From the NCBI GenBank assembly GCA_039881145.1, contig JAYKKI010000038.1, forward strand, positions 6,126,501 through 6,190,500: a DNA stretch of 64,000 nucleotides, given 5' to 3'. The notes under the pieces are model-generated. The model was not told where the DNA came from and ran no database searches. It saw nothing but the letters and a program-made list of their open reading frames with translations. This DNA is from Druceiella hillmani. Lineage: Eukaryota > Arthropoda > Insecta > Lepidoptera > Hepialidae. Position numbers and translations under genes: made by a program. Shown one piece after another: positions 22,980 to 34,745 of the stretch (the stretch's first letter is position 1; each line of letters starts with the position of its first letter).

Positions 22980-24855
22980 GGAATGTGACTGCATCCCGAG
23001 AGTGTAGCGCTAGCAATGTCTTATGTTTAAGCACCATGTGGGCTGTAGTGTTGTATATTAATTGGTATCTTCCTTACATCTTATCACAGCGGCTTTGTAT
23101 AGGAAAAGGGCCTCTTTTTGGACCAATCCACCTCCTCATTTCCTCGGTACACTACAGACTTTCACTTGGCTGGGGTGGGAGGGAGGAGGGGTAGTTTGTA
23201 TTTAACTTCAACTAAAGTCCTCGTTAAGATAAATTAAATGAACCCAAATAAGAGAGTTCCACTAAAGTTCATTTCGAAGTTTCCTTGTTCACCTTCTATC
23301 TCAAGTGACCAAATGTAGAGTTATATTTCGACATGCTTTGTTTCCAAAGAAATATTTTTATTTGAAAATAATAAATTTAAGTATCACAACGTTAATTTTA
23401 TATTCCAACAAATAGTTTAAACGGTGTTACGGATTTCTCAAACGCTTTCGGCATCAAGTCAATCGTGCATTGTATTTACATTACTCTGTGTAAAAAAAGT
23501 TAGGTAGAATATTCCACTGATATCAGGGGCAATTATTTTAATAGGGTGTTGAGGTTTTTTTAAATATTTTTTTCTATGCCTTATATTTAGTTTTGTACAT
23601 GGCATTTTCAATGTAATGAGACTCCGTGCGCTAGACTGAGATCAAAACACAGAGAAAAAATAAGACATATGTAAGAACGAAATATGGAGTGATTTGAGAT
23701 CAGCATATTACATATGACAAAAAAAACATATGTAAACAAAAAACGGTTAACTAAAAGTATAAGATATCTCGTAGATTCAGGGACTCAATTATTCGACCAA
23801 TTCCATTCATTAGAGATACTAAGATTACAAAAGAAATGCATGAAAAACGTGTTTGTTGCTAAGAATGCAAAGGAGTGCACTGGCAGACAAGCCGAATTGA
23901 CACATTCATATCGGAAGGAGCTTGAGTATACGCCGAAACTAAATGAAATCTTTCATTTCTGTTCAATACAAACTAGGACAGTTTGTAACTGAATATTTAT
24001 AATAAATGTCTAAACCATTACTTCACGATGACTTTGGACATTCTAACCACTACAATAGGAGCTAAGTAACTAACGATTTACACTTGATAAAGGAACTTAA
24101 GCAAAAGTGATGATGATGCTGTTGTCGATGTAAATAGATAAATTAACCGTTGTTTATGACTTCAGCTACTGAATTAACCCGAGCATATTATCGGTCATAA
24201 ATCCCTAGCTTACTCGATATCTCGGTCCTTTACATACATGCGCTCAGCAAGACCTTATCAAAATGAGAGATTTGAGTAATTAAGCTTAAATTTAACAGTG
24301 TTAAATTCTTAATTAATAATTAACAATGTGATAGAGCTAAGTAACTAAAGAGCTGACATACACACAATGTCTCTTTTCTTTATTTTTTTTATTGAAAGTT
24401 AGTCTTTATTTTTGCTGGTTAGATAATATTTTTGTAGCTTCAATACATATAATGGCTTTAAAAGAAATAAATTATAAAATTTTAAAAACAATCCTTATAT
24501 TTGCAGAGAGATAACACAAGCAGATCTTCACGGAAAAATCCAGGAATGATCTCGTGGTAATAATCATCACCATTTTCGGACTCTATATTAAATTCGCATA
24601 GATAAATTATGTGCATGGTATTTAGCATTGGGCGATAACATAATTACTTTACTGAACATTTTCATATTAACCAATAAAAACTAATATTGTTTTTTTTTTC
24701 ATTTTCTAGGAAGCTTACAAAATTTCGTTTCTATTGAGGTATCGTTATTTCTGCCTTACCGTAGTGATAAATGAACATTTAAATAGAATTAATTATATTA
24801 AACAAAAATACACAAAAAAAAGTTAGGAAAAATGTTTTGTATATCATTGCCTATT
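22980..24855. other. Non-coding stretch with one ATG frame
   Basis: An ATG frame at 23714-23992 (92 codons) is Lys-rich at the start and has KNAKECTGRQAELTH in the middle. I do not recognise it, and no splice or promoter signal supports it. A G-rich patch lies near 23165-23195. Confidence 0.35.
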
Positions 24856-24859
24856 GTAT

Positions 24860-26464
24860 AATTGGTTAGATTTATACTTGTAAGGTCCACCAGTAGTCCG
24901 CTATTTGATGACAATTCAACCGGCCTTAATATTTATTTTCTATGTGTATTATCTTAATATCCTGGTGGAGCGGTTCGCCTTGTTCTTCGATATAATCACC
25001 CAGGTTGTCAGAAAAGCTATCCAAATGGTTATGCAAAAAAAAATTGTTACTCAATAATAGTTTTTAAAATACTTAAGCATATTAGAAACTATTCCGGATT
25101 CAAAATTCTTAAGCATTTTGGCGATTACTTCACAATATTCTGCGGTTTTGTGGATCCCCAAATGGTTTAAGTAACTGATACAAAGCTTGTTCATTCTTAA
25201 AATTAAACCTGAGTCATGCTAATTGTGAAATATTGCGATCCATCAAAAACGCTTGCTTGTAATTTGTCCACACTTACGCCAGGACATGATGGACAAATAT
25301 ATTTGAATCAATCGCTCTTCTTATCCAAAGCTCTCACAAACAATTTTCTAAGCCCAAGCTTAATATGAAGTGGTAGAAGAATCATTTTTATCGACTTATA
25401 AATACTTTGCGGATATGATGTTATCTTTTCCTACTGTCCTTTTTTTTGGAAAGCCAGTCGTACCATTACAACGTTCTTTTTTGCACGACTGTCCCACAGA
25501 CCAAGAAAACAGGGATATTTAGCTCACCAACCTTACTGACTTAATGAATAAGACGTTGACGAAATGAAAGTGTCTCTAAAACGGGGTTGATATTTTGATA
25601 TTTTTCATTAAGTTTCGTTGAGTCAGCTATCGGGATAGAAGCAAATTTGTACCCATTGTTCAGTAATACACATTTCAAACTTCTTTGTGAGTTAACAATG
25701 AAGAACCGCCAGTCTTTTGGCCGATGTCTTATTGGAAAACCCAATAAATCCAAAAATCCAGAAATTTTATTGCAATATACGAGATAATTCCCATCAGTAA
25801 AATATGATAGAATATCTTGTTCCCTAGTCCGATAATATATTATTGTTACGATAGACTGCAGGCAATGTTTTTTAAATGTTGACGTAAGAAGCTCAGCTGC
25901 TTTGTCTGAAAATTTTTAAATCTCGAAACAAATCCAATGAGTTAATTTTGACAAAAACTTTGAAGTGTATGATGACACCCTTCAACTGCACTTTTACTGC
26001 TGCTGATTGCTCTGAACGTCTAACATTTTAACATCAACACACAAAATGTTTGACAAGGCAGTAAATATAGGTACTGGAAAATCTTTATTATGAAAAATTG
26101 ATGGTTTAGCTGATTATATGTTTGAATAAATCTAAGAGCCTCTTTATATCGAGTCATAGCTTTTAATCGCGACACAAAAGTATCATTAAGGTAATTTCTT
26201 GATTTACTCCATCTCATAGGCACTCCAAAGGGAGACCCCTTCGAGTCCTCTTTGGCTCCAGTATCGAAGTGACTCTACATAAGTTACAGAAACCTTATGT
26301 GACACCCGATATTTGTCCTGTTGTCCAAGTTGTGTCCCGAAATATGCTTGGTAATCTTGTTTTTATGAAATAATTAATCTTCCTTGTTCTTGTTGACAAA
26401 ACTTTCCACATGTTTTTTAAAAATGATCCGGATTATTAGCACAATATTTACATGAAGAACTCAT
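24860..26464 (-). pseudogene. Pseudogene of a multicopy arthropod family of unknown function
   Basis: The minus strand carries a recognisable but dead copy of a protein family that I recall as repeated in insect gene predictions with no assigned function. From the ATG at 26464 it reads MSSSCKYCANNPDHF, a cysteine-containing start (CKYC). Next comes AYFGTQLGQQDKYRVSHKV, then a SLRYWS...L..V segment (about 26280-26230). The middle gives FPVPIFTALSNI (about 26080-26045), YYRTREQDILSYFTDGNYLVYCN (about 25845-25775) and FLDLLGF, followed by an RSLKCVLLNNGYKFASIPIADS segment (25541-25753). Further on are YPCFLGLWDSRAKK (about 25515), LLPLHIKLGLRKLFVRALDK (about 25385-25320) and finally HLDSFSDNLGDYIEEQGE..HQDIK (about 25030-24960). 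At least ten stops or frameshifts break it. The start codon lies just after a possible 3' splice site (AAACAG). The C-terminal motif EQGERFHQDI is the family hallmark. A transposon origin is possible but not shown here. Confidence 0.75.
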
Positions 26465-27265
26465 ACTGTTTCCGAAATAAGAACATCGAATAAAATAAGA
26501 AATACACCGTTATTTTCAGCTATCAAAATTGATTAACGAGGTGTTTTAAGTAAAATTATCAGAGGACGAACACACGCTAACGGGAAAACTCGGATCTACT
26601 CTAGATTACTAAAAATATTAATATTTTTTATATTATTGTTTATCATGAGAACTAGAGTCAATGCTGACAAAATATTTATAGGCCGAGTATTTTATTCTAT
26701 GTGTGAATCAAAATTCGTTTCAAAAACTAAATCCCCAGAAATTTTTTTGTAATTAGTGATGCCTGATATTACCTAATATCCATTACCTACATATCCATTT
26801 TAGGATTATAAGGTATATGTATTGAAAGTTTTGTTAATTTTATGAATAATAGGAATAATCGGTAAGACAAAATTAATACGGAGGTACGCGTAAATTTCAG
26901 ACATTTCTGTATCACAATTATAAATATAAAACGCTGCGTTTTCAAATTTAAGTAAGAACTGATGAAAGGAAAACTACTGCAATGTTTTCCTCACAAAATT
27001 CTCACCGTACGTAATGTTTTATTACACATTACGCACAGTGAGGATTTTGTGAGAAAATATTTTAATAATCTTATTTGAGGGACACGTCTGAATGTCAAAA
27101 ATACAACGAATAATTCTCAGTATATCAATTTCTGTAACTTTTACCATCTTTCGACGATAGAAAGTGGCTACGATTATATCTGGAATTCCAATAAATATCA
27201 CATAAATTCGTTAAATAAATGAGTCGTCTCCAAGTAACCACTCGTACAAGCGAACAAGTAAATAT
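26465..27265. other. AT-rich non-coding stretch
   Basis: Only the hairpin at 26981-27062 stands out. Confidence 0.5.
26981..27062. ncRNA. Pre-miRNA-like hairpin, candidate
   Basis: An imperfect stem of about 32 pairs: CTCACAAAATTCTCACCGTA on the left faces CAGTGAGGATTTTGTGAGAA on the right, both arms meeting at GTAATG/CATTAC around a 10-base loop TTTTATTACA. There are a few mismatches and one bulge. Length and loop size suit a pre-miRNA, but a short foldback transposon remnant would look the same. I know no insect miRNA with this sequence. Confidence 0.3.
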
Positions 27266-27269
27266 GTAA

Positions 27270-27560
27270 TATAGAGCGGCGCAGGTAAAGCGGAGGTAAC
27301 GTGTCTGCAGCTATCCATCCGCCCGGGCGGCTCCGTAGTTAATTAATACGTAATAAAATATGAATACTAGCTATGGATCGTCGGGTGCCGGGGCCGGCCG
27401 GGCGGGGAGCGGATCCGCCCGCGTGAACCTGCGCGGGTTTCATGATGCGATTAGGTTTTCCCGCGCCACCTGTCGCCGCTCCCACCGAATTTATAATTTG
27501 GGATATTTTGTTTGTCGTTCGTCGGTCGATACTACGCTGTAGATACGTAGACGTCTGTTA
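27270..27560. promoter_or_regulatory. GC/CpG-rich islet
   Basis: Densest at 27310-27480, with GCCGGGGCCGGCCGGGCGGG and an E-box CACCTG near 27468. A 60-codon Gly/Arg/Ser-rich frame crosses it. Candidate regulatory DNA by composition and motif only. Confidence 0.35.
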
Positions 27561-27725
27561 GATCATCGGGTGGTGTTTTACCTTTATTTGGGAAATAATT
27601 GCGGTTTAAACATGCCTATAGTTATGGTGAAATTTCTTGCCTTTTCTTCTAGCGATGTTAGCTATTTGGTCAGACTGATTTTCTGTTCAGTTTGGTAGAA
27701 TAAGTTTCGGCTGTTAAGAATACGA

Positions 27726-27935
27726 TATTTATTTTTTATTTATCTACTTTAATGTATCTAATTGATACATATGGCGGACTTATTGCTACAAGAGCAATCT
27801 CTTACAGCCAACCACAACACCAGTCCAGCCCCGTTCGACGAACGGCCGGGAATCGAACCCGGGTCGCCGCGGTGTGTCGCATCGTCAAAGGTCATATGCC
27901 TTGTGATCAACCCAACACACCACGGCGACGACAAT
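27726..27935 (-). mobile_element. tRNA-derived SINE, copy 1
   Basis: Read on the minus strand it begins near GTCGCCGTGGTGTGTTGGGT, contains TGGTGTGTTGG (like a Pol III A box) and GGTTCGATTCC (a perfect B box), then a unique body (GTAGCAATAAGTCCGCCATA) and an (ATAA)-rich tail. It aligns along its length with copy 2 at 39310-39519, which is in the opposite orientation. A SINE of this kind would be transcribed by RNA polymerase III and moved by a partner LINE. No target duplication was found. Confidence 0.85.
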
Positions 27936-29395
27936 TGATCGCAGAGTGAAGCAAAATGTAACCGGATGGTTCGCATAATGCATCATTGCTATTGACGTAA
28001 GTATAATTTTACTCCGTTAAAATCTTTACATAGCTTACGTGTTTCGTGCCCAAAGTGGATAAAAACAGATGGTCGTGTGACGCTAAATGATTCCCTCGAC
28101 ATGTTTAACCCGTGATAAAATAAAGTGATCCGTCCACAAATGTTACGATTTTTTAAAAAAATAAATAATTCGAGCCCTATGTAATTTTTCAATGAATAGA
28201 AATCGCATTGTCTTGATGTTATCTAGGTAGCATTAAGTGGTTTCTAGGATTCCGTCTCTCACAATGAAAAAAAAAACAAAACCTTCGTGGAATAACTCGG
28301 TTGTCCATCCGTCTATCTGTCAAAGCCCTTTTTCTCAGGAACAGCTTGAGATATCCTGTAACCTTACATTGGTGTAAATATTTCGAGTTCTTTTTTGTTT
28401 GACGCAAGAAAAATATATGACGTTTTTTTCAAGCAATGGTCTCATTGATCATCAAAACCTATAGGGAAACACCTATAGTTTGACTTACAATCTTTAAAAT
28501 CAGCGTAATAGTAGGTTTTATACCGTAAGTATAGGGGAAAATCTAAACATTTATGATTTTTATTCTACATGGAATTAAACTTTTTTTTTAATGCACCTTT
28601 AAAAGTTGTAGTACGCAACAGACGTTCTGAAAAATTACAGTTTTCGAAATCGTATTTTGTAAATGCCTAACTGCTTGTGCTTGAAATTTTTTTTTTTCAG
28701 TTTGATCTAACGTCGGGGCGTGTTTGGTAGTTTTGGTTTTATTGTAAATTAAAATGTGTTATATTTTTTCTACGACTATCGAATTCAATCAAACTTGTTA
28801 ATTTAATTTATTTGTTCTATCAATTGTGAGGCTGTTAAGTCATTAGTTTTAAAAGCTATGTAGAACAATGATTTTTTACTTTGTAGTTCCATTCTCTTGT
28901 TCGGTTTGTATCACCAATTATTGTCTCACATTGATTTTTGAGCAGTGTAGTCACTGTAGTCTCTGGTGATGAAATTTTATTTTTCTGCTTGTAATTATAA
29001 TTGATTTTAAATTATAAAATACAAAAAATATATGTCTAATAAAGGAGGAATTTATCTGCTGTTTTTCTTTTCATATCCTATTTCCATTTTTATATTACAA
29101 AGCTGTAGCGGTAGTTAAGTTATATTAAATAAATCTGTAGACCACAAACTGCTAAAAGCTAAGAATTGGAAAATAACACCACAAAACAAGTCTACTTTTT
29201 GAAATGGCTAGAATCCACTCCGTCCATTTACGAGACTTGAGAAGTAGAAAAAGTTGTAAACATTTGCGAGCCGAAGTCTCATTCGCACAACATTAATCGT
29301 AATTATTAATTTCACGAGACATCAACAATGTTCACCTCAATGAAGTCCAAAAAATGGCAGCTCATCAATATTCATGGCGATATTGCAATTGTAAT
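27936..29395. other. AT-rich non-coding stretch
   Basis: Holds the probable repeat fragment at 28228-28425; otherwise nothing recognised. Confidence 0.45.
28228..28425. repeat. Probable dispersed-repeat fragment
   Basis: GATTCCGTCTCTCACAATGA, GTCCATCCGTCTATCTGTCA and CCCTTTTTCTCAGGAACAGC follow each other as in a repeat I recall from several arthropod genomes. The minus-strand frame over it (62 codons) is Arg/Lys-rich. The parent element is not identified. Confidence 0.35.
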
Positions 29396-29399
29396 AGTA

Positions 29400-29760
29400 A
29401 AATAACTAACGGAGGCGGCTGACAAATAAGGGCGCGCCTTGCTCCGATTCGGCTCCTTCAATAAACACGCGTCCGCGACCCTTTGCGCGAATTTGAAATG
29501 TAAATCGCGGCCGTCTTCAGCCCGCGAGCTCTCGACGCGGCCGAGCTACAAAAATATCATTCGATATCATGATTTGCATTAATATCGGGCTCGAGATCGC
29601 TCATCCGCACGATGCGGCCTCCAAAGCTCCGCCCGGTCGGGCGCGTGAAAGATACGGCGGCTGCGGTCTCGAGATGTCTAGAGTTGCGGTTTAAGATCGA
29701 CATACACATCTCTCTACATTCGAACGACGGCGTCTTAGAGCGCTACTTGGAGGGTGGGCC
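29400..29760. promoter_or_regulatory. GC/CpG-rich islet with octamer site
   Basis: A 350-base CpG-rich region with no open frame of note, holding ATTTGCAT at 29572-29579 within TGATTTGCATTAATATCGG. The lack of frames and the sharp edges make it one of the better enhancer candidates here, though nothing proves function. Confidence 0.4.
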
Positions 29761-30589
29761 ATAGTTAGGATTAGGATAATATCCCATCCTTTCTTTTTCT
29801 TAAATCCTCTAGAATTTGGTTTATGCTTTATTCGTATAAAAATGTAATCTGTAATCCGAGCACTAACAGTAAACGAGTGAAATTTCTTGACGACAAATAG
29901 TTTCTATTTCGATTCGAAATACGCTTTTAAATAACGTATTATCTTTATCTACACTGCGATATTAAAGCGACTGTTGAGAGAAGTTTCAATGTTTGCTGTA
30001 ACATTCCAATTCTTAAAGAATGAAGATTTTTAAGCATCCGGCTTGGAAATGTTATAAATAACGGCATAAAAATTTGAAACTCAGAATATTCAAGATATTT
30101 ATAATAACCATTAAGTCTGTTTCTCTCGATGAACATGATACAGATATTTTTTGCTTAATCAAAATGGGTTATGCGGTGAGACTTTTTTTTAACATTAACT
30201 GTAAAATATGTTCTTTGAAATAACCGAATGTTTAATGGTCAACCTTAACTTATCTATTTCTCGACTTCATGATAAAATGTAATATTAAACCGATTCATAT
30301 GTGATGACCAGAATAATTAAAATAGAATCTTGATTGAGTCAGATCCGAATAAAATATTTAAAAAAATACTTTATGGAATTGCTTTCACTTAACGTTTGTT
30401 ATCGGATTTCATTTATTGTTTATGGTATTTTTGGTTGTTATTTATTTTCCAAATATTTGCAGCCAGTTGCGATTCACGCTTCTTATCCTATATTGATATT
30501 TTTTCCTGCATGAATTCTTTTTCGAATAGTAATTCATAGTTTTGGCCATCTGACTTGTTGCTTTGGATTTCTATAGTTTATATGTATTC

Positions 30590-30660
<71 letters not shown>

Positions 30661-31055
30661 CATGCACATAATATTACTTATAAACGAAATTTTATTCGCA
30701 TTCTTTCGCGTACAAATGGTCTTTAGATACTTTTTTATTTTCACTTACAATTAAAAAAATTATCTTATTATTATTAACTTTTTTTTTAAATCGAGTTTTT
30801 ATTCATTTTAAAACTATTTTAAAAAAATAATAAGTGTTCAATTTTTTATCATTTTTAATAATTACATGAAATCGTTTCAAACAAATTAAAATACATGTTT
30901 ACGAAAGCTACAAACTGATCGTAAAATTTCCCATAGTAAAAAGATACGGTCGAGTGCTCGGCTGTATAGCCGTCAGTACTTACTAGTACCTACTAGCGGG
31001 TTCATTTAGGTATACAAAAATATAATGACTGATAACTTCTCCCCATTATTTCATG
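29761..31055. other. AT-rich non-coding stretch
   Basis: Contains the (TA)n tract at 30593-30660; otherwise nothing recognised. Confidence 0.5.
30593..30660. repeat. (TA)n microsatellite
   Basis: About 68 bases of TA repeat with one TTTA near its end. Confidence 0.97.
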
Positions 31056-31059
31056 CTAG

Positions 31060-31280
31060 GATGCACTTTACATCAGTTGCATACAGTCGCGAGATCGTCG
31101 TGTACGCACACGTACTCACACGCCTGTCGATAAACAATGCAACCTGGGGCGCTGTCACCTGTCACCGCGGGGGCGGGGCTTGAACGCTAAAACGGGACGG
31201 TGTATCACATCGCGAGACAGCACACAAAATGGACGGTGACATTCGCAGCTATCGGTCGCTAGATGGCGGATGCGTTTTAA
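31060..31280. promoter_or_regulatory. GC-rich islet with several factor-like motifs
   Basis: Contains GATAAACAATG (forkhead- and Sox-like), CACCTG (E-box), GGGGGCGGGGC (GC box) and CAACCTGGGGCG (shared with 12871-12882). No open frame. Candidate enhancer or promoter by motif content. Confidence 0.4.
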
Positions 31281-32659
31281 TTTTTCTTCGTAAAGGAATA
31301 ATTGTCAACGTATTTTATAAAATTTCTCCTCACTAAGTTGTCTCCATTAGTTTGTTTGTTATTTTTTGTTTTAAGGTATACTAATAGTTTTATTCACAAA
31401 CCTTTTGAGACAGTTCAGTATTTGATATTGTTATTGTCAGTTTGTTATAAGTGCAAAATTAGGTATACTGATTTGAATATATTTCGCGTATCCGCCGATT
31501 TTTTTAGAAGCAAAATTTCGTTAATCACTTTTATTATTAAGTAACATAATAGTAAAATTATTTTTAAAAATTAGTTTTAAGTACCACGCCTTGTATTAAA
31601 TTCCACCGTGAGGCTATTGAGTCCGTGCTCAGAAATAATTTAAGAAGTAATCATTTTCATTTAATATGGCATTAAATAAGTACTTGTAATGATTAGAATA
31701 TGTATAAGCACAAACTTTATTGGAAACATGCTCAAAAGTAAAAAAAAAATATAATTTCTACAGCATTGTCGAATTTGCAGAAATTTGTCAGTTAAAATTA
31801 TTAACTTAATTGCATTATTATAAGTAGTTGGATAGCACAATTGTTTCGTTGACACGATGGATATAATCAGGTAGTTAACAATAGGTAATGGGCTACATAA
31901 AGGTATACTAGACGGTTTATTTATAAATTTTAATGAAATATCATTTCATAAACTTTCTGTCCTTTATATCTGATATTTTCTTCCAATAACACACGTAGAA
32001 TTTTCCGTTGTTTAAATTTTTGCCCAAAATTGTCCTTAAAAAATTGGGATTAATTTATGGAAAACGAATTTATGGAAAAGCATTACTTCCGTTGTTGTAC
32101 TCACAATTGTCGTTTGATATTTTGAGTATAAAACCAATTAACCTATCCTCTAACGTTTCGGCTCGTATAATATATGTCTCGTAAACTAAACATTTTCGAA
32201 CTATTCCTATTGACTTAATAAACAAAAGTGTAATAATGTTTTGGTTCTCTACTTTTGTCTATCTTACAATATGATTGCTTATTAGAATATTAAATACGTA
32301 TAGATATATTGACAAAATGTTTATATTTCGTATCTAATTTCATATTCCATTTTCTCATATCTAATGCTTCAATGAAATAATACAATAATATTATCTGCTA
32401 AGCATAATATATTCCAAGTATATTCCTTAGCACAGAATTAAGCTTTCATCACGTTGTATTTAATTTTCTTTGCATAGTTATTACTTAGTATAATTTTGGT
32501 ACGATATAGTAAACTCAATAAATTATTCTTAACAAATTTAAGTTAATTCAATTCGTCGATAAATACCTGATATACACATTTTGGTATGTAATATAGTTTT
32601 AAATTAATAAGCGACCAGTATGTACACACACAAACACACATACATACCCGCACGCATAT

Positions 32660-32660
<1 letters not shown>
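31281..32660. other. AT-rich non-coding stretch
   Basis: Nothing recognised. AACGTTTCGGC near 32154 resembles a Penelope end but lacks its partner motif. Confidence 0.5.
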
Positions 32661-32717
<57 letters not shown>

Positions 32718-32741
32718 ATGTGTGTGTGTGTGTGTGTGTGT
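32622..32741. repeat. (CA)n(TA)n(TG)n compound microsatellite
   Basis: CA-rich start, about 36 bases of TA, then about 40 bases of TG. The Tyr/Ile/Val-Cys frame across it is an artefact. Confidence 0.97.
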
Positions 32742-32849
32742 AAATTATATAAATTCTGACTTCGTTCAGTTTGTTTACATTATTGATATCAACAAAATAA
32801 GCGATAGTCTAAAATTAATTAGTAGCATTTTTTCTATCCGCACAAAGGA

Positions 32850-33320
32850 CGCGAATCGCGCGAATGCGCTCCGACGAGAATAACCTGCGCCCCTTGTGAC
32901 AGTCCAAATATTCATTCCTCGAATAAAATATTCCCCGCCTAATGCCCACACGCTACCAAAAATACAGGAAGTAAAATCCACCAATTTAATTCTAAAGCGC
33001 GCTGCGGGGAGGTGACAAAATTTTCATGAAGTAATTTATTTCTTTAGAAATATCTCCTGAAAAGCGCCGCGACGACATCTGTTGGAAAGTTTTGCAGGTA
33101 GACGGCGGGTGAGCTTTGGAAGTTTTCGCTCTAAGCTTATAATATATACGCAAGTAGATTTAAATATGCACGGTGATGAGGGGTAGGTTTATGAAGGCGT
33201 TTGGCGAGTTCGCGAGCGGAGGGTTGAAATTGAGAATTCCCCGGGGGAGTGCGCCTACAGGTAGGAGGCGGCGAATGAATGTTTGCCGCGGTTAATCATA
33301 TATCAATTTTGTAAAACGCT
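32850..33320. promoter_or_regulatory. Extended GC-rich islet with two CAGGTAG motifs
   Basis: A 470-base ORF-poor region, GC-richer than its flanks, with CAGGTAG (the site of the early activator Zelda in flies) at 33095-33101 and 33258-33264. Candidate enhancer; a 7-base motif can recur by chance. Confidence 0.4.
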
Positions 33321-34590
33321 GTGTGAATTTGTCGCTCTGCATGTGTATTATGCGGATTATTAAAATGTATGTAAAGCTAACAACCGACCGCCTTGTGGCG
33401 AGATCTGCGTAACTCGATGAGTGTTCTGAGTGGAAGTGCTTTTGCGCTTCTCACAAACGCCTTCACACGTTCACGGTCCACATTTTTGTTAGTTATTTTA
33501 ACTCTTAAGGATGGAAAATGATTTTTTTGAAAATATTTATATAAATTGCTTTGATTGTATATTTTTTTACTACTTTTATCAAAGTGACATCGATGCGACA
33601 AATTGTGTATTCATTATGTATTTGTGGTCTACATCAAGCTGGCCACAGGTTACAATTTTCTCCATAGAAAAACTGTTTTAATATTTAACTCAATACATCT
33701 ATTGTAAGTTCTTTAGATTGCTAATGCTTAGAGGAGCAAAAGGGGGAGCAATTTCAATTTACTCACAGCGACAGCTCCATTCAAGAGGACGTTAAAAAAA
33801 CTAAAATAATTTAAATTTCGTTCAGTATCATTATAATTTAGTGATACTGTTAAATATTTACATTTAGAATTTGGGTGGGTAATGAGTGTTGTAATTCTAA
33901 AAATTCTATGATCCTATAATGAACGATCTTTATATGTGACGAAGAAAGTAGGAACTTTCTTCGTTACTAGTTAGTTTTCTAAGAGATATCTCTTAGAAAG
34001 AGGTTTCCATTTTAATTTAACGGCCGCATTTAACGTTGTGAAAGCGCTAAACGCTTTCTGAAAAATGCATTGTGGCATATAAATTAAATTATTTTTTAAA
34101 CTGAACATTTGAATGAGTACCTCTTGGTAATAATATTCGTGATGTTTACAATATTTCTGTATGACTTTAAAAATATCCGAGAATTCCTTTGGAAAAAGTT
34201 CAATACAAATAAATATAGATATTTATAGGTACTTATCTGCGTTTGAATAATTGAAAATAAACAAATTTTTAATTTGTGGCGAAATATCTCGAAAACTGGT
34301 TACAAACAAAACCTTATGAGGAAGCACATATACCTAATGTAAACTTTACACGTATAAAGTTGCTTCCGATTGTTTAATTGAGTACTCGTTGCTTTTGTTC
34401 GGCTACAAAATAGAATAACAATTTATATCTTCTTTTAATTTTTAACTTCCAACTGAATCAAACCGATGGTTCGTTAGATATCATATTTTGTGACACAAAC
34501 GAGGCACTAGTTCTAGCGTGTAACCACATACCTACGTGTACACTGAACGGTATGCGAAAATTTCCATACATCCGTAGAGAATTCCATGAA
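33321..34590. other. AT-rich non-coding stretch
   Basis: Holds the paired hairpins at 33939-33999; otherwise nothing recognised. Confidence 0.5.
33939..33999. repeat. Two adjacent hairpins
   Basis: ACGAAGAAAGT (33939-33949) pairs with 33954-33964 around AGGA. After 11 bases a perfect 24-base palindrome (centre AAGAGATATCTCTT) covers 33976-33999. Confidence 0.95.
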
Positions 34591-34599
34591 TCACCGAGT

Positions 34600-34745
34600 A
34601 ACGTTGCCTGCAGAAAGTTTGAAGGCCAGGCGCGGTGCGGGCACTCGAATGGGGTACGGATGAGCGCGCAAGCGGGAGGTCGCGCGTCGTCACTCGCGTC
34701 GCTCCGCACGCGAGCGCGCGCTGCGAATATGTACCATCTAAATGC
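34600..34745. promoter_or_regulatory. GC/CpG-rich islet
   Basis: CpG-rich over about 140 bases, with overlapping frames on both strands (99 and 87 codons) that are compositional. Confidence 0.3.

Noticed and set aside
26981..27062. Match to a known conserved insect miRNA
   Set aside because: I compared both hairpin candidates (also 58603-58685) with the conserved miRNAs I remember and found no seed match, so no name is given.
27850..27870. Possible tRNA gene from the GGTTCGATTCC motif
   Set aside because: No cloverleaf forms around it, and the sequence recurs at two other sites with a shared non-tRNA body, so it is a SINE.
32150..32175. Penelope-like AACGTTTCGGC
   Set aside because: The partner CTGA-GATG motif is missing, and a single short match is not enough.
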